Below, piece by piece: positions 11,147 through 24,233 of a stretch of 64,000 bases of DNA. The stretch is taken from the NCBI RefSeq assembly GCF_963678635.1, contig NC_087062.1, positions 32,014,704 through 32,078,703 on the forward strand, given 5' to 3'. Numbering within the stretch: the stretch's first letter is position 1; every line of letters begins with the position of its first letter. The stretch comes from Symsagittifera roscoffensis. Taxonomy: Eukaryota > Xenacoelomorpha > Acoela > Convolutidae. A model generated the notes under the pieces. It did no database searches. It saw only the letters and a list, made by a program, of their open reading frames with translations, and was not told where the DNA came from. A program made the position numbers and the translations under genes.

Positions 11147-14056
11147 TCTGCTATTACGTTTGAGGACTTAGTCTAAATCCGAGTACTGCAAATCCCCATC
11201 AACAACTCGAAAGCATTCTTAGCGGAAACGGGCACGTCGAAAGAAAAACTCAGCTGATTTTGTGGCACGACGTCATCAACAACAGCTTGAATGCCCACCG
11301 AACGAATAATTTCAAAAAGTTTACCCCTGAAGCTCTCGTTCAGATCATCACAAAACTTCGACTTCGACCTTGAATCAGAGCAATCATCTACAACCAGCGC
11401 ATAGAAACACCCACTGAAAACGAACGCGCTGATAAGAGAAGAACTTCTGTCTGTACACCCTTTCGAAGCAATTGAAATTTTCATACTATCGACGGTATGT
11501 TGCAATTTCAACAATTTGTGGCAACTGACGAAGAAAATTCGATCCTCAAAGAACAAAACCAAAAAAAAACAAAAAGACAAACAAAAGTAGAGACGAGAAA
11601 ACGAGAGAACAACTAAATTTCGAGCACGAAAATAAAAAAAAAGTAAATAGGGTAAAGTAATTTACTTCTTGTGCGACTCCAGAGGTTTTCTCAAAATTGC
11701 CTTTCAGTGAATTGATTTATCTCTATCTGCCACAAAGTTGAACAGAAATCCTGTGCGACTCCAGAGGTTTCTCGGATTTGCTTTGATCTAAAACCAATTT
11801 TCTGAAACTTAAAATTGAACACCAGCTGAACTGACAAAGAAAGAGAGCAATAAATGAAAACCAGAAATCTTATGATTGCATCTCATGCGGATGCAATTTG
11901 CACATGACTACTCAAAGCACTGGGTTAACTCCAGTTGCTGTAAAAGGTATCGTCGATTTCGGAGAAAGAGTGCTTCTTCTATGCAACTCTTGTATGTCTG
12001 GCAACAAAAGAGACACTCTAACACGCAACGCAGCATTGCAAAGTGCATCATGAAGATCGAAGTTGAAACATCAGAGAAAATCAAACAATCTATCAGTGAC
12101 TTTCCACCGCTGACAGGAAGTGACACAAAGCAAGTCCCAACATGGCCTGTAAATGCAAGTGATATTGGCCCGAAAGTTCAATCTGTCCGTGGTTTGCGCT
12201 TTTGAGGTATGCCAGAACTAATTGACAAGGATGCAAGAAATCGTCTTGATAACGAATTGAAGGAATTGAACGATATCTTTAAGTACCTGAACACTGACTG
12301 CAAAATCACCAGCATGAAACGGTTAGGAAAATTCAACAAAGACAACACTAAACCAGGCACAAAATTTGTGCACCTGTACACAGCGAATTAAATTGATATG
12401 GTGTTATATTCAACGCATCTACTATAAACTACAGGAAGAAAACTTTTATTAGCAAAGAGCTCACCAAGGAAGAACTATTCCGTGAAAATGCAATTCTAAA
12501 AACCCGCAGAGAACTTCTAAATGACGGCGTGGACCCGAAGTAAATGAGAATCAGAAATCTGGTACTACAACAGAAGAAAGACAATACATGTGACATTATA
12601 AAAGTCAAGGAGCAGTCGCCGACTGAAAACGAGGACAACAGAAACCACAATTGACTACATGTAAAAAACTTGAAATTGAAAGTTTTAAAATTCAATGTGA
12701 GAAGTCTAATTGAACTCTCAAGGAGACAAACTTTGAGAAATGCACTCTTACTATGCCAATACGAATTAGTCTGCTTAACTGAAATATGGCTTGTGCCAGA
12801 AATATCGGACGATATTTTATTTCTCCCGGATTATTCAATTTTGAGAAATGACCGCAAAACAACGAAGATAAAGGCAACTACACACGGCGGAGTACTTCTC
12901 GCGGTGAAACATGACAAACCCTTTACTAAATTGCATTTTGAGCTTTCAGACTGCCTAATTGCTCAAATTCAGACTCCAAACCCATTCCTCTTCTGCTGTC
13001 TATACAGCACGCCAACGCCCAGCACATATCGCCATTCTGTGAAAAAGTTCATGACTTTTTTCGAAAGATTGAACCAATTTTTTTCTAGTCCTAATTGCCC
13101 AAACGTTCTTTTAACAGGAAAAACTAATTTCAATGCCACTACTTGGCCAATCATGCAATCAACTGATGCGAATGAGCAAATAAGAATACTCGACTTGATG
13201 ACTGATTTCAACTATAACCAACAGATTGTGGCATCAATAGACAAACTGGATGTGGTGCTGGGAAAGCAACCTGAGCTAATTCCGGACACAAAGGTTGATC
13301 TGCAACTAAATGCTCTATATTGCCAACCAGAGAAAAATTTATCAGACGACAATTCTTTTCAAATTACTCTAAACACCATCGCAATGGTATCAGAAACCAA
13401 CCAAAATTGCGACCAGGACTTTCTGGACTCTGCTGTTTTTTGCTTAGTCAACGCAAACTGGGAAAGAGCTGAGATTGATATAGAAAAAAAAGCCTTTCAA
13501 ACCATATTGCTACAGTAATATTGATCATTTAGTCGAGTCATGGTACACATGGCTGCTCAAAATCTTGCAATCCTGCCTCAAAAAGAAAACGATTCACAGA
13601 TCTCTACCACCGTGGATAATACCATCAACCTCAAACCGGATAAAAAGACTAAATACCTTGAGAAAACGCAGAGAAAAGCAAACAACCAAGGTTGGGATAA
13701 CAAAGGTCAACAACATGGAAAACTTTTAAAAAATTTAATTGACGAAGATCAAACTGCTTATGAAGCCGTTAGTTTGAGGGTAAAAATTTCGCCAATCTAT
13801 AGAAATATGTCAAGAGTACCCGCACGACAAAATGACTACCACCAATTTTATATTGAGACGACAAAACTGCCTATAATGACAGACATGTTGCAAATCTATT
13901 GAACCAGTACTTCCAAAGTGTGTTCAATAAATCAAATCAAAAACCTTGTATATTGAATCAAACCAAAATTAGCGTCATTGAGAGTATTTATTTGACGGAA
14001 ATAGAAATCAAAAGAACTATGGTAAACCTAAAATTGAATAAATCTATGGGGCCGCA
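11147..14056 (+). repeat. Second unit of a 2.9-kb internal tandem duplication of LINE-A1
   Basis: 8222-11146 and 11147-14056 are almost identical direct repeats. The offset is 2925 bp at the start and 2910 after a 15-bp deletion in unit 2 (near 11412). The first junction joins RT sequence (GCTATGGGGCCG) to SGNH sequence (TCTGCTATTACG). Differences are rare, so the duplication is far younger than the mutations that disabled the element, which both units share. Confidence 0.9.
11860..12640 (+). pseudogene. LINE-A1 ORF1, second copy
   Basis: This is the same finger and RRM segments as at 8950-9735, shifted by 2910 bp, with the same frameshifts and the same in-frame TGA before GMPELIDKD. Single-base differences are few (for example a Val to Met change in the RRM core near 12314). 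It is included because it sits upstream of the only RT-bearing ORF2 of this element. Confidence 0.7.
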
Positions 14057-15565
14057 TAAACTTGGAAACCATCTCCTAAACAAACTGGCAAACCGACTCA
14101 AGAAATCTTTACAACTTCTCTTCAATACAATTGCAAACAAATCAATTAATCCTATCATGTGGAAATATACTGAGATATGTGCAATATACAAGAACGGTGA
14201 CAAGAAATTAGTAATTATTTATCGGCCAAAAAATCTACTCTTATCATTCTCCAAAGTACTCGAAAGGCTCATTTTCGATAAAATTTCAACTCATATTTTC
14301 AAACAGCTACACGAAAGCCAGTTTGGTTTTTGGCCAAAAGATCGGCAACAGTTCAAATGTTGAAATATCTAGATGAAGCCTATAGCTTCATAGAAGAAAA
14401 TGAGGAAAGTCCTATCTTTGCGGTATACACTTAATTTGAGAAAGCCTTTGACAAGGTCTAACACAGTTTTCTGGTCGCTAAATTATCATCTTTTGAGATT
14501 GGTGGTAACCTGATGGAGTTACTTAAAAGCTATCTGTAGAATTGCATGCAGAGAGTTCGAATCAGAGATAAGCTCAGTAATTGGCTTAATGTTACTAGCG
14601 GAGTTCCACAAGGTTCTATATTGGGCCCGTTTTTTTGTCTTTGCTTCATAACTGATCTACCGAGAGGCTATGCGGACGACTACAAGCTGTTATCAATAAA
14701 TTCTAAAGATCTACAAACAGACATTAATCATCTCATTAAAAAGTGCTGTGATAACAGCATGAGTTTAAGTCTATCAAAATGTCATAACTTGATCTTCAAA
14801 TCAGATTATACATCGCATAAAATTCATATAGGGGAATATGAGCTTTCAGAGCCTAATACCGAGAAAGATCTAGGAATCATAATTTCAAAAAAACCTCACC
14901 TGGTCTGCCAACTGTGAACAGCGAGCGTCAAAGCCATAGGAGCACTTTTCCAAGTCAAGCAAAATTTGTCAAAATCGTCATCATTATCATCAAAACTAAA
15001 TGCATACTGTAGCTACATTGTACTAGTTTTATCATACGGATCTGAGGTATGGAAGCCAAACAAAACAGAACTAAGAGGCTTTGAAGATGCACAAAAGAAA
15101 GCTACCAGGTAGATTCTAAACTCCTCGGCAATGCCTTTTAAGCAAAAACTTGAAAAATTTGATTATTACCTCTTTCACTATATCACGAAATGCACGATCT
15201 CCTTTTCTTCCATAAAGTTGCTCACAATAACTACGATTGTTATGTTTACGATCACGTTATGCCCTGCACAAAAAAATTCCTTCGAGACCTGACAAGTATC
15301 CAGAAACGCGTTCCATATTCCAAAAATAAAAAAAAAACAAAAGAGCAAGACCAATTTCTGGTACCGAGTACTTTTTTTGGTAATCAAAGTGTCAGCTTGT
15401 CTTGGATTCGACCTGACCTGATAACGATGGATTACAAAAGTTTGCAAGAAAAACTGAGGGAAATATACTGGTAGTTCATTTATGAAAAATTCACTGAGAG
15501 CAATTTTTGTACTTGGCGAATCAACTGTGCTTGCAACTGCTGCTTAAACTCGAAAAACGTTGACA
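12655..15565 (+). pseudogene. LINE-A1 ORF2, second copy (endonuclease plus reverse transcriptase)
   Basis: The endonuclease frame 12670-13518 has the same lost residues as copy 1. The linker is 13540-13902. RT starts in the frame 13899-14363 (LNQYFQSVFN; YRPKNLLLSFSKVLERLIFD). Block A reads T*FEKAFDKV*H: the catalytic Asp codon is a stop, near 14433. GVPQGSILGP (about 14599-14628) and YADDYKLL (about 14668-14691) are kept, but about ten residues before YADD are missing compared with LINE-A2. The frame 15190-15474 and a Cys-rich tail (CTWRINCACNCC, about 15510-15545) end the protein. It is inactive. Confidence 0.8.
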
Positions 15566-15660
15566 GCAGCTAAAAATGTGGAAACCTGGGAGCTTGATGT
15601 AGCCCTTGGATTTTATTCCTAATTTCTGTTTTATCATTATTATGATTTAAATTATTATTT

Positions 15661-16479
15661 AAGATGTTTGAAATGAATCATTGTCATTCCATTTGAACCA
15701 ATCGAGAAGCACGCGCTCAATTTTGATATGATCATTTTTCTTTTGTTCTAAGCTTGGGCGCATTGGATTAAGAGAGAAGTGTCGAACTTTTTTTTCAACT
15801 TCGACGAAAACAGACTCCTAATGCACGTCATATTCTAAAACAATTACTTTTTATAAGCATTGTTTTTTGATGAGGGTGTGGTCATTACTTTGAGCTAACA
15901 AAAACGTATTCTGTGTATGGAGTTTTTTGTTGGATTTTCATTCAGAGTCATTACGAAGGCCAAACTGTGCTTTTTGAGAATTGTAAGCGGATTCCGCAAC
16001 AAGGACGCTGCCTTTGTTCTTTAATTTCCCTTGATCGCTCCGACAAACGTTAACAAGTTTCAAAACATAGGTCTCTGGTGTCCAGGAACATACAAACACA
16101 AAATTGTGTGGGTATCTAGCGGTATGAATAGTAGCCAGTTTTCATTTACTTTAATTAGGTGACTACTACTAGTGCTTGGAAACGTGTGCTTGCTTATTGC
16201 ACATATACTTGCTTTTTGCACTAAACCGCCTTCTCTAGATCCATGAAAAGTTTTGTTGGACGCTGCATTGAAAAATTTAAAAAAAAACAGTTCAGTTATA
16301 AAGTGGTTTCTTTTGAAATTTTAAAAAATAAAAATTGGTGTTATTTAGAATGTTTTTTAAATAGTTAATCATTTTATTGCCTAATTTCAATGGGATATTT
16401 CCAAAATTATTTTAAAACTTTTACTTTTGTAAATCCTTGATGAACTGAAAACATGTGAAATTGTTCTATAGCGGGGTAA
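15661..16479. other. AT-rich non-coding DNA
   Basis: I see no reading frame, repeat or RNA gene that I can support in this stretch. Confidence 0.4.
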
Positions 16480-19400
16480 ACGAAGATAAACTTGCGCACC
16501 TATTACGCTAAAAGTTTTCCAAAATTTTGGATTTTTTTGGAAGTCGCGACAAAATGGATTTTGTCACCATCTCAGGATTTGGCGCAACTTCCTGTTTATT
16601 TGACGCAATAGGCGTCTGAAGTCAATTGATGGCATACTGTACTCATTATAAGCTTATAAGCTTTGTTAAAATTGTCGCTTTGTTAACAAACCTTGTTAAA
16701 AATGTTTTGAACCAATGTTGGGAATATTGCTTTAAAGTTTGGCAACAAAATGAACAAAAAAGTTAACAAAAAAAAAACATTTTAAGTTCAAAAAAAATAC
16801 GTTTACAACTAAACACTGTTGCTTTTTCACTGCACTTTCCGGCAAAAACTTTTGTGCTCTTAGAGAATGCGAGATGTGAAATTAGCAAGCACGCGTTTCC
16901 CAGCGCTATTAACAGACACCTTCGCAATCTATAAGAGGGCAGCGCGACGCAAAAAGAGGAGATATTCAACGCCGGCATTAGAACTCCTCTTACTGCAATT
17001 CATGATGTCCTGAATTGAACTTAAACTAAGATCCATTTAAAGTTTGTGCGAAGTAAGAAAAGACTTGATCTCCCACCGCAGCGTATGAAGTATCTGCTGC
17101 AACTGTATTCATTAGCAATTCAGTGGCTTGAGTTGAAATAACCAACATTGCTGACATTTCTACGGAGCTACTGCCTAAAAAGCGTCTTCTTCAAATGACT
17201 ATCTAAAGATGCCTATGCGGCTTTTAATCGACATCCAACACCCTTCGTAGACTCATCACCTACTTAATCCTGATCACTATCTTAGCTTGTTTACTTCTTA
17301 AGGCTGCGTTTAAATTGGTTTAAGGAATTTTAACTATAAGTTCGTCAATTTCTTTTAGCATTTAGCGTGAGTAATTCTCTCTTGTAAGTTTTTCAACGTA
17401 GTGTATCTATCTGTCCCTGAGAAGCGTTTTTGTGCTCCATATTTTGAAAACTGAGTAGAAAAGGTGTCGTTCAGTTTGAACCCATTCTATTATTTTAAAT
17501 TAAGATGGATCATTGTTTTGTATTATTTGTGCTGCGAAGGTCCACTTGTTTTCCGCATAAACTTGTTTTTTTTTTTTAGGTAGAGGCCTCTTTCGTTTGA
17601 CAATGGAACTTCGTTAAAGTTTTCTTTAATTTTTTTGTTAGCTTAAAATTTTTTAAAAGTTCTATTTTCAGTAAGACGAGGCCGCTACCTGAAATAAAAG
17701 TGTTTGAAAGAGAAGAGAGAATTAATCACGTTTCACATCAGAAAATTCGACTGAATCATAGTAAAAAGCACCAGAAAAATTGTATGCGAAAAATAAAAAT
17801 AATTTAAAACGATTGACATTGTGAAGAATTCGTGATAACGTAAATGAGCCAGCAATCAATAGGCAGACGCAACTTATTCCATAAAGGAAACATTTCATTC
17901 AATTTGCAGAAATCACAGATTTTAGCTGTTCAAAAACATCGAGTTTTGTCACTTCAACCAAAAACTTTATCTTTGCACTAAACGTGCAGAATTATTTAAA
18001 GGAATTAGAGTCCGCGCTTCGGCTCTTCTCGGAGACAAACGGCTATAGTTTTTATATAGATTCTTAGCCCCGAAGTATATTTTATGCATATGATAGAAAA
18101 CGTGTAAATGCTCTAATTTTGTAAAAATTTTGGATGTTTGGCCTAGTTAAGGTATTGTTTCGATTTTGACTACTTTTTTTCTTCCCAAAACTTTCCTGAC
18201 ATTTTTTTCAAAAACATAATTGTTTCAAAATCTTTCATGAGAAGAATAGTAGGGAATTTTAATTGCTAATTAAAATAGAGGAAAATATAGTAAACTTGCC
18301 CAGCTATTGCTTTAATATAAATTGAAAAGCCGCGTCAAATTAGAAATTCCGCCGTTTTAACGTTTAGCGCGCCTTCTGCTGTTTTACTTATCGCAAGAGG
18401 CGCCTTTAAACCGAATACTTAAATCAATTCCGCGCTGAAGAAATTTTGTACCCCCAAAACAGAAATGTATATACAGATAAACTGAAAAAGTGAAATCAGT
18501 TGCGAAATCATCTGATGACGTTGTTAACAAAGTTTATAAAAATACTGCAATTTTTATTGAAAATCTCATTTTAGCAAAACTAGGCCGCTACGGGTTTTTT
18601 TATTTCAAAAAAAGGCGGAACTTCGCTGTACAGGCGATTCAAAATCTGCTCTGCAATCATCAAAAAGATAACATGATTTGAAGTTGAACATGTTACAAAA
18701 ATACCAGGAGGAAAGAACCGATCACGTTTGATAAAAACAATTTCACCAAATTAAAGCAAAGTTTCTCAAAATTATTTCAAAATTCTTGAAATGTCGAGCA
18801 GTCTGCGCTGTGGTAACATAGACAACAATGACTTAGCAACCTAATCTCGAAATGAAACATTGCATTCATTTCGCTAAAAGCGTAGATTCTAGACTGACTG
18901 AGACCGTTAATAAATGTCACATCACGCAGATAAGTTGTCTCCGCGCCAAAAGCGCAGTATAAATTTACTGATTTTGAGAATTGTTTTAATTTTTGCAAAT
19001 AGCTCACAGATACTGTTGACTTTAGTGATTATGGAATGCGATCGACAAACTTTTTTGCCTTTTTGTTTTTCATTGCTCCATTATTAGCCAGTTTTTCTCG
19101 CGAGCGTAAAAATTAGCGCTCTGTCAACTTATAAGGTGTAGAAAACGTTTTTTTTCCTAGCCTCTTTTTCTGCTCTGATATCGAGTGCTCGTATGTTTGC
19201 TTCGTTTAGAAGTTCTACCTCGCTAGAAACTTGTCCTGCAGTTGGTACTTGGTGTGGCTTCTTATATTTTATTTATCACAATAGGCGCCTTCGTACTACA
19301 CATATAAACCATTTCCACTCTAAGAAGATCTTGTAATGCAAAACAGAAATGAAATATCCGAAAAAATAAATGAGTGAAAATAATTTTAAAGTCAACTGAT

Positions 19401-20929
19401 AGCTCTATTTATTTAAAATTTACATATTACACAAAAACCTGTAAAAAAGTTTTATTTTCAGCAAAACGAGACCACTCTCAAATTTAGGAAAAAACTGGAC
19501 CTTCGCAAAACAAGCAATAAACAAATATGCTCCATGATAATCAAAAAAGATAGTACGACTTCAACTGAACGACAAATTTTCTATTAAATTTTCAAAAAAA
19601 TTAGCAAATAATTTTGCTTACTTTTCCCAATAAAAAAATTGACTAAATTATAGTAAAATTTTTAAAAACTAATTCATCCGCAGCAATAACACTTCATACA
19701 ACATCGATAAGTACGAGTTGTGGTAAAAAAAAAGCCTGCAATCAGTAAGCATACTCAATATAATCCAAAACTTTTGACGAGTCTGTTTGAAGAATTAATT
19801 TAGCAGAATTCATCGATTCTGACATTTACACTGCTGATGGAATTCAAACAGAGTTTATCATTGTTCACAGATCGGTTCTTAACCACTAACTCTTGCATGT
19901 GTAAATAGCAGCACTCTGCAATTTCGAAAGGCAAATTAATTTCTTTGAATTTTTATTTTAAAAAAATAGTACCCGCTGGCTGGCTAAATGCTATCAAACA
20001 ACCATTCTAGGGTTGCGATTCTATGCTGAAAATATGACCCTCCAAACCTTTGTAGTTTTCGAGATATCGCATTTTTTTGAAAATTTTTTAAAAAAATGAA
20101 AAAAATTAGTTTTTTTTTCATATTATTTCTCAGTCTTAGTTCGTCAGCTGGAATGAGAATTGGCCGAAATGACAGGACTAGATGTAATATCTATTCCTTA
20201 AAGAGGGCTTAATTTTTGGGAAAAATAAATTTTTCCCCACAATCCTATATTTATTCGAATATAAATTTATCTTTATTACTTAGTTGCAATCATAATTTGT
20301 TCAACGGGTAGACGTCAAGTAGGCACATACTGCGCCTTTTGTCTATCCCCTCCATTTTGTTGATTTATCAATTTAAATAAATTGATTTTTGTATTATCAA
20401 CTATATGGAGAAATAAGTTCTTTTTCTTCTTCTTCTTAAAATGTCATTAAATTTTTTATTCAAAAAATTGGTTTTTCGAGCTGATCTCGGAGTGCATTTA
20501 TTTGTTTTGACTAATACTTGTACCTCTCAACGCAGTGGAGCGACTGCAACGTTCACTATCAATTCGACCATTAAAAAGTAATTTTTATAAGGAAAAAATT
20601 GTGAGTTTGGTCTTTTTATAACTATTTAAAAATGTCTGTTAATTGCCTTAGCAAAGTTGTGCTGCCGAAAACTTTTTCTAACTTTCCTTATTCTAAATCT
20701 GTGATTAACTTAACATTTATAAAACTGTTTTTTTTTAAAGTAAAACGGAAGAAACAACAATCATTAGCGCACCTATGCACTAAACTTCGGCACGGCCCCC
20801 GTCATTTTTCTTATCGCACTAGGCGCGTTTATGTCAATAATTTTTACCATTTCCTCTGAAAGTTATTACATAATAAGCCAAAGAAGAAATGTCTGAAAAA
20901 CTAAATTAGTGAAAGCAATTGTAGAATCA
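16480..20929. repeat. Degenerate dispersed/tandem repeat array related to R2
   Basis: Two landmarks recur in the same order. The first is a motif like TTATCGCAATAGGCGCCTT (about 16600, 18388, 19271, 20810). Some 150-250 bp later comes TTTTATTTTCAGCAAAACGAGACCACT (about 17660, 18560, 19460, 20985, with variation). The second landmark also occurs in R2 at 43280 and 46340. Units are irregularly spaced (0.9-1.8 kb) and strongly diverged, and no unit has a convincing frame. I read this as an old array from which the R2 family derives. Only the landmarks were aligned. Confidence 0.5.
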
Positions 20930-22820
20930 ACTGATCATATTGATAACAACGTTTATATCAAACACAGAAACATTTAATGCAGATCCATTTTGAGCAGCGC
21001 GAGACCACTACCCGAACTAAAAAGTATTTCAAAGAGAATTGGACTGTAGGGATTTCAAAGAGAATTAAACGAGGGGCACTTTAGGGTCAATTCTTTAAAA
21101 AATATGTGACAAACTGACAATTATTGAACAAAAAACGTTGATAAAACGGTTGTTTCATTTTTTATCATGCAACTTCTCACATGCTACGTACAGTATAACG
21201 GTCAAAAACTAAGCGTCTTGTTTTATAATAAAAATATTTAAATTACCTCATATGAGTTTCGAACGTTTTGGTCTGCCGCTTAAGCGTGTTATAAAAACGC
21301 AATAGATTGTGAGTTGTTTATCGAAAATTGGCTAAATTACCAAATTTCAAACCAATTTTTAAAATGATCCAAGATAAGATTTTGCTTTACATATTTGAGC
21401 CTCGGACAACACCTTTCATACATATTTGACATATTTTTGTCAAAAACGCTTAGTTAAAAAGTCGAAAATTGACCGAATAAAAAACCGCCCCGAAGCTTAA
21501 TTATTCGGCAGAGATAATTGGCTAAACATTTTTTTTATAAAGTCCGACCTCTTTGCGAAAGCCCGCAAAAACTTGTTAAATAAGCTAATTCAGTTGTTAA
21601 ATCAACTATTGTGATTGTTATCAAAGTACAAAATAAAAAAACCTGTTCTGGAGTTCCACTTATACCAAATCGAGATTTGTATCTGAATTGAAAGTATTTC
21701 AAAAACAACTGTAACTTCACATAACAGGCTATACACAAACCTTATCTATGACCATTAACGAATGCAATATGAGTTCAAACGTAACGACAGATTCTATTTT
21801 GATTTTTAATACTTGCGAAAGCAATTTCTTTTAATCGGGAGCTAGTTTTTCCCGTAAACAGCTTTTCTTTCATAATTGATTGTCGCGTTGTTGCCACAAC
21901 ACGGATTTGTTTTGCACTGTAAGAAGTTTTCATTGTAGTTTCTAAGATACTAAGTTTACTAGCCACGATTGGTGTATTATTCGTTTTTTTTTCTTCATTT
22001 TTTAGGCTCCGAAATTTAGTTTGGCCGATAAATGATTTCGGCTTGTTTTGTCGGTTTAGTGAAACTATTTTGTATCGACTATACGGCAAAATTTTTTAAA
22101 ATTCAACTAAATCAAATTGGTTGAGCTATAAAAATTAAAAAATCAAACAAGTTTTTAAAAACAATTTCCTTTCCAAAATGGTTTTTATGACAAATATTTT
22201 TTTCCTGTAAAATTTGTATTATCTAATTTTTGTTTGCCTACTCAAGTTTTTGTCTTCCATGGCCAACTCAAACCAGGCGAACGAATTACTAGCGACAAAA
22301 AAAATTGCTGCGAATGGATGGAAGGACAATCGACGGCTTCGTCAACTCGTCGTCACAAGAAAACCAAAAAAAACGTCAGCCTTCGAGCTTCTATGAAAAA
22401 AGCATATGGCCTTAGAGCTAGCTTAATTTCATAGACGAAATATCAATGACGTTTTTTGATACAATTAACTCAACTTGAGAAAACAGGATCACAAGGAAAA
22501 GTTTTTATTCTGCCGGGTAATATGAAAATAAAAATCGACTTTCCAATTTAGAATTTGAAACAAGATGATTTTGAAACTAGAAATTGCGTAGTATGGCTTT
22601 CAATGAAAAATGAAATTGATAACAGGCAGATCGGAAACTTTAACCAGGGTCAACAGACGCGAAGCTAAACTTCGCACCACTTTCTATCCAAAATGAATGA
22701 CTGTGATCAAAATCAATGAAAAAGTTCAAAAAAAAATTCAACAACTGTTTTAAAGCCAACAAAAATAAGCAGACGGACCATAATTCAAACAAGAAAAGTT
22801 TCAGTTTGCAAAATAAAACA

Positions 22821-22886
22821 GGTCTTGACAGGAATCGAACTCCTGGACTTGTCACCTCGAGCATCAATGTTACAGTAAAATCAGGG
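22821..22886 (-). repeat. tRNA-like segment (Pol III box B) in R2
   Basis: On the minus strand, AGGAGTTCGATTCCTGTC looks like a tRNA T-arm (box B GTTCGATTC). About 35 nt upstream, TGATTTTACTGTAACATTGA is a degenerate box-A-like region. A perfect 5-bp stem (CAGGA/TCCTG) encloses the loop. No matching acceptor stem was found, so this is a SINE-type relic, not a tRNA gene. Confidence 0.4.
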
Positions 22887-22989
22887 AAACTAATGCTTAA
22901 AAAAACGTACACTACGGGAACTAACTCACAAAAAGAAACAAAAGGACGATAGTCCGAAAAGGCCCAAAATTCTAGTTTGCAAAAACACA

Positions 22990-23064
22990 GGTCGCGTTCG
23001 GATTCGAGCTACAAGTCTTTGCGATCTCAAGGAGTTGTGTTACCTCTAAGACAGATGGTTGATT
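22990..23064 (-). repeat. Second tRNA-like segment in R2
   Basis: On the minus strand, TCTTAGAGGTAACACAACTC (box-A-like) precedes GTAGCTCGAATCCGAAC (box-B-like) by tRNA-like spacing. It lies about 165 bp from the first segment, which gives a two-headed arrangement. The same pair occurs in both R2 array units. Confidence 0.4.
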
Positions 23065-24233
23065 GAATTTGAATAAATAATTGGCTATCGGTAACAAAGC
23101 CCGAAAATGCCATTAAAATCAGATCCAACATATACTTTAAACTTTTTGCAGTCATTTAACGACGCAATAATAGACCTTCAAGTCGATATTAAAAAAACAA
23201 AACCTAAAAAAAAGTAAAATTAACAACAAATCGAGTTGGTGAAATTACGACCAACATCGAAAGCAAACTTCGATTAGGCCGGATATTTTAAATGCTAACA
23301 TGCTCAAAATTAGTCTGTTGTAACAGAAAGGCCCAGTAGATGAATGAGTCCAGGAGATGGATGAGTCCAGTGAACAAAATTATTCATGGAAAAAAGCCTA
23401 GTACCCGATCACAATACCCTTGCTTATCGCAAGGGCAATAAAATCCACCTCTCCGTGTGAAAATCAAAAAATTATTAGTCATTACTTTGTTTTAGATTAA
23501 TTCAATCTTTCCAAATAAATTTATTTTAGTGGTCTCACGAAATTGGTTGTTTTGAAACAAAGAAACAGTACAATTCAACTAAAAATAAAACAGTCAATAA
23601 ACAAGGCAAAAGTTCAAATTGATTTTTATCTAAAGACTAGTTTATAAGCTTCAGGTTTTGCAACCTTTGAAATCGATAAGATTGCTAGCAAAACATGAGT
23701 TCTGGAGTTTTAGTCGGTTTGGCCGAGATGAGTCCAACCCCACACAATCACTGAAAAGCGCCCTTTCTCTGCTCTATCAGTTGTATTTATTTTTGTTGAC
23801 ATCTGGGGTATGCCATGTCTCCATAAAATGTTCACTTCTTTCCCAAAGCTGTAAACCGAGCCATTAATGAGAGGTAATGACAAAGTAGTTTTCGTTTTAG
23901 CGTGTTCAAATGCAACCTAAAACACAGCCAACAGACAATTGAAAAGATATTATAACTGGATTCATGATATGTTTTTACATCTTACAGTTTCATGGACAGT
24001 ACAGTACAGAAGTAAATCATTAGGCCATGAACTGGTCTTTTCGTTATAATTAGCGAAGAATGAGTGACTTCAAGACAATCTTCACAGTGCATGAACTAAA
24101 GGGGACCGCATGAACTTATTATGTTTCAATTTTGTTAATTCTTCCGGCAAGCTTAACTTAGCAAAACAATTGATATATTCTTTAGCTTTTCTAAAGATTT
24201 TACAGATATTTAGGTAATGACTGCTTTTCTTAC

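Larger units (their letters stand above)
8130..15660 (+). mobile_element. LINE-A1: degenerate CR1/L2-type non-LTR retrotransposon with internal duplication
   Basis: Domain order on the plus strand is SGNH-esterase fragment, spacer with paired direct repeats, PHD-finger/RRM ORF1, AP-endonuclease, then reverse transcriptase and a Cys-rich C-terminus (CTWRINCACNCC near 15510-15545). It is the same family as LINE-A2: the C-terminal CTWRI(N/I)C(A/K)C signature, the ORF1 domains and the spacer design all match. Unlike LINE-A2, it is full of frameshifts and stops, and a 2.9-kb segment is present twice in tandem. Both ends are approximate. The 5' side lacks a clear SGNH block I, so it may be truncated. 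The 3' side fades into an ATT-rich tract near 15640-15660. Confidence 0.85.
20930..24056 (+). repeat. R2 repeat, isolated copy
   Basis: Collinear with the R2 units at 43216-46270, with more substitutions and some deletions. Its right end (GTTATAATTAGCGA, ending 24056) is the same as the right end of the R2 array at about 49524, which marks a real element terminus. Inside are two tRNA-like segments (22821-22886, 22990-23064, minus), a block beginning ATGCCATTAAAATCAGATCC (23107) and a hairpin at 23416-23436. A 69-codon frame at 23658-23867 is present in all four copies; see the rejected list. No transposase or polymerase domain was found. Confidence 0.8.

Noticed and set aside
22214-22434. Small ORF beginning MANSNQAN in R2
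   Set aside because: The start is shared by three copies, but the frames diverge by indels within about 10 codons, so coding is not supported.
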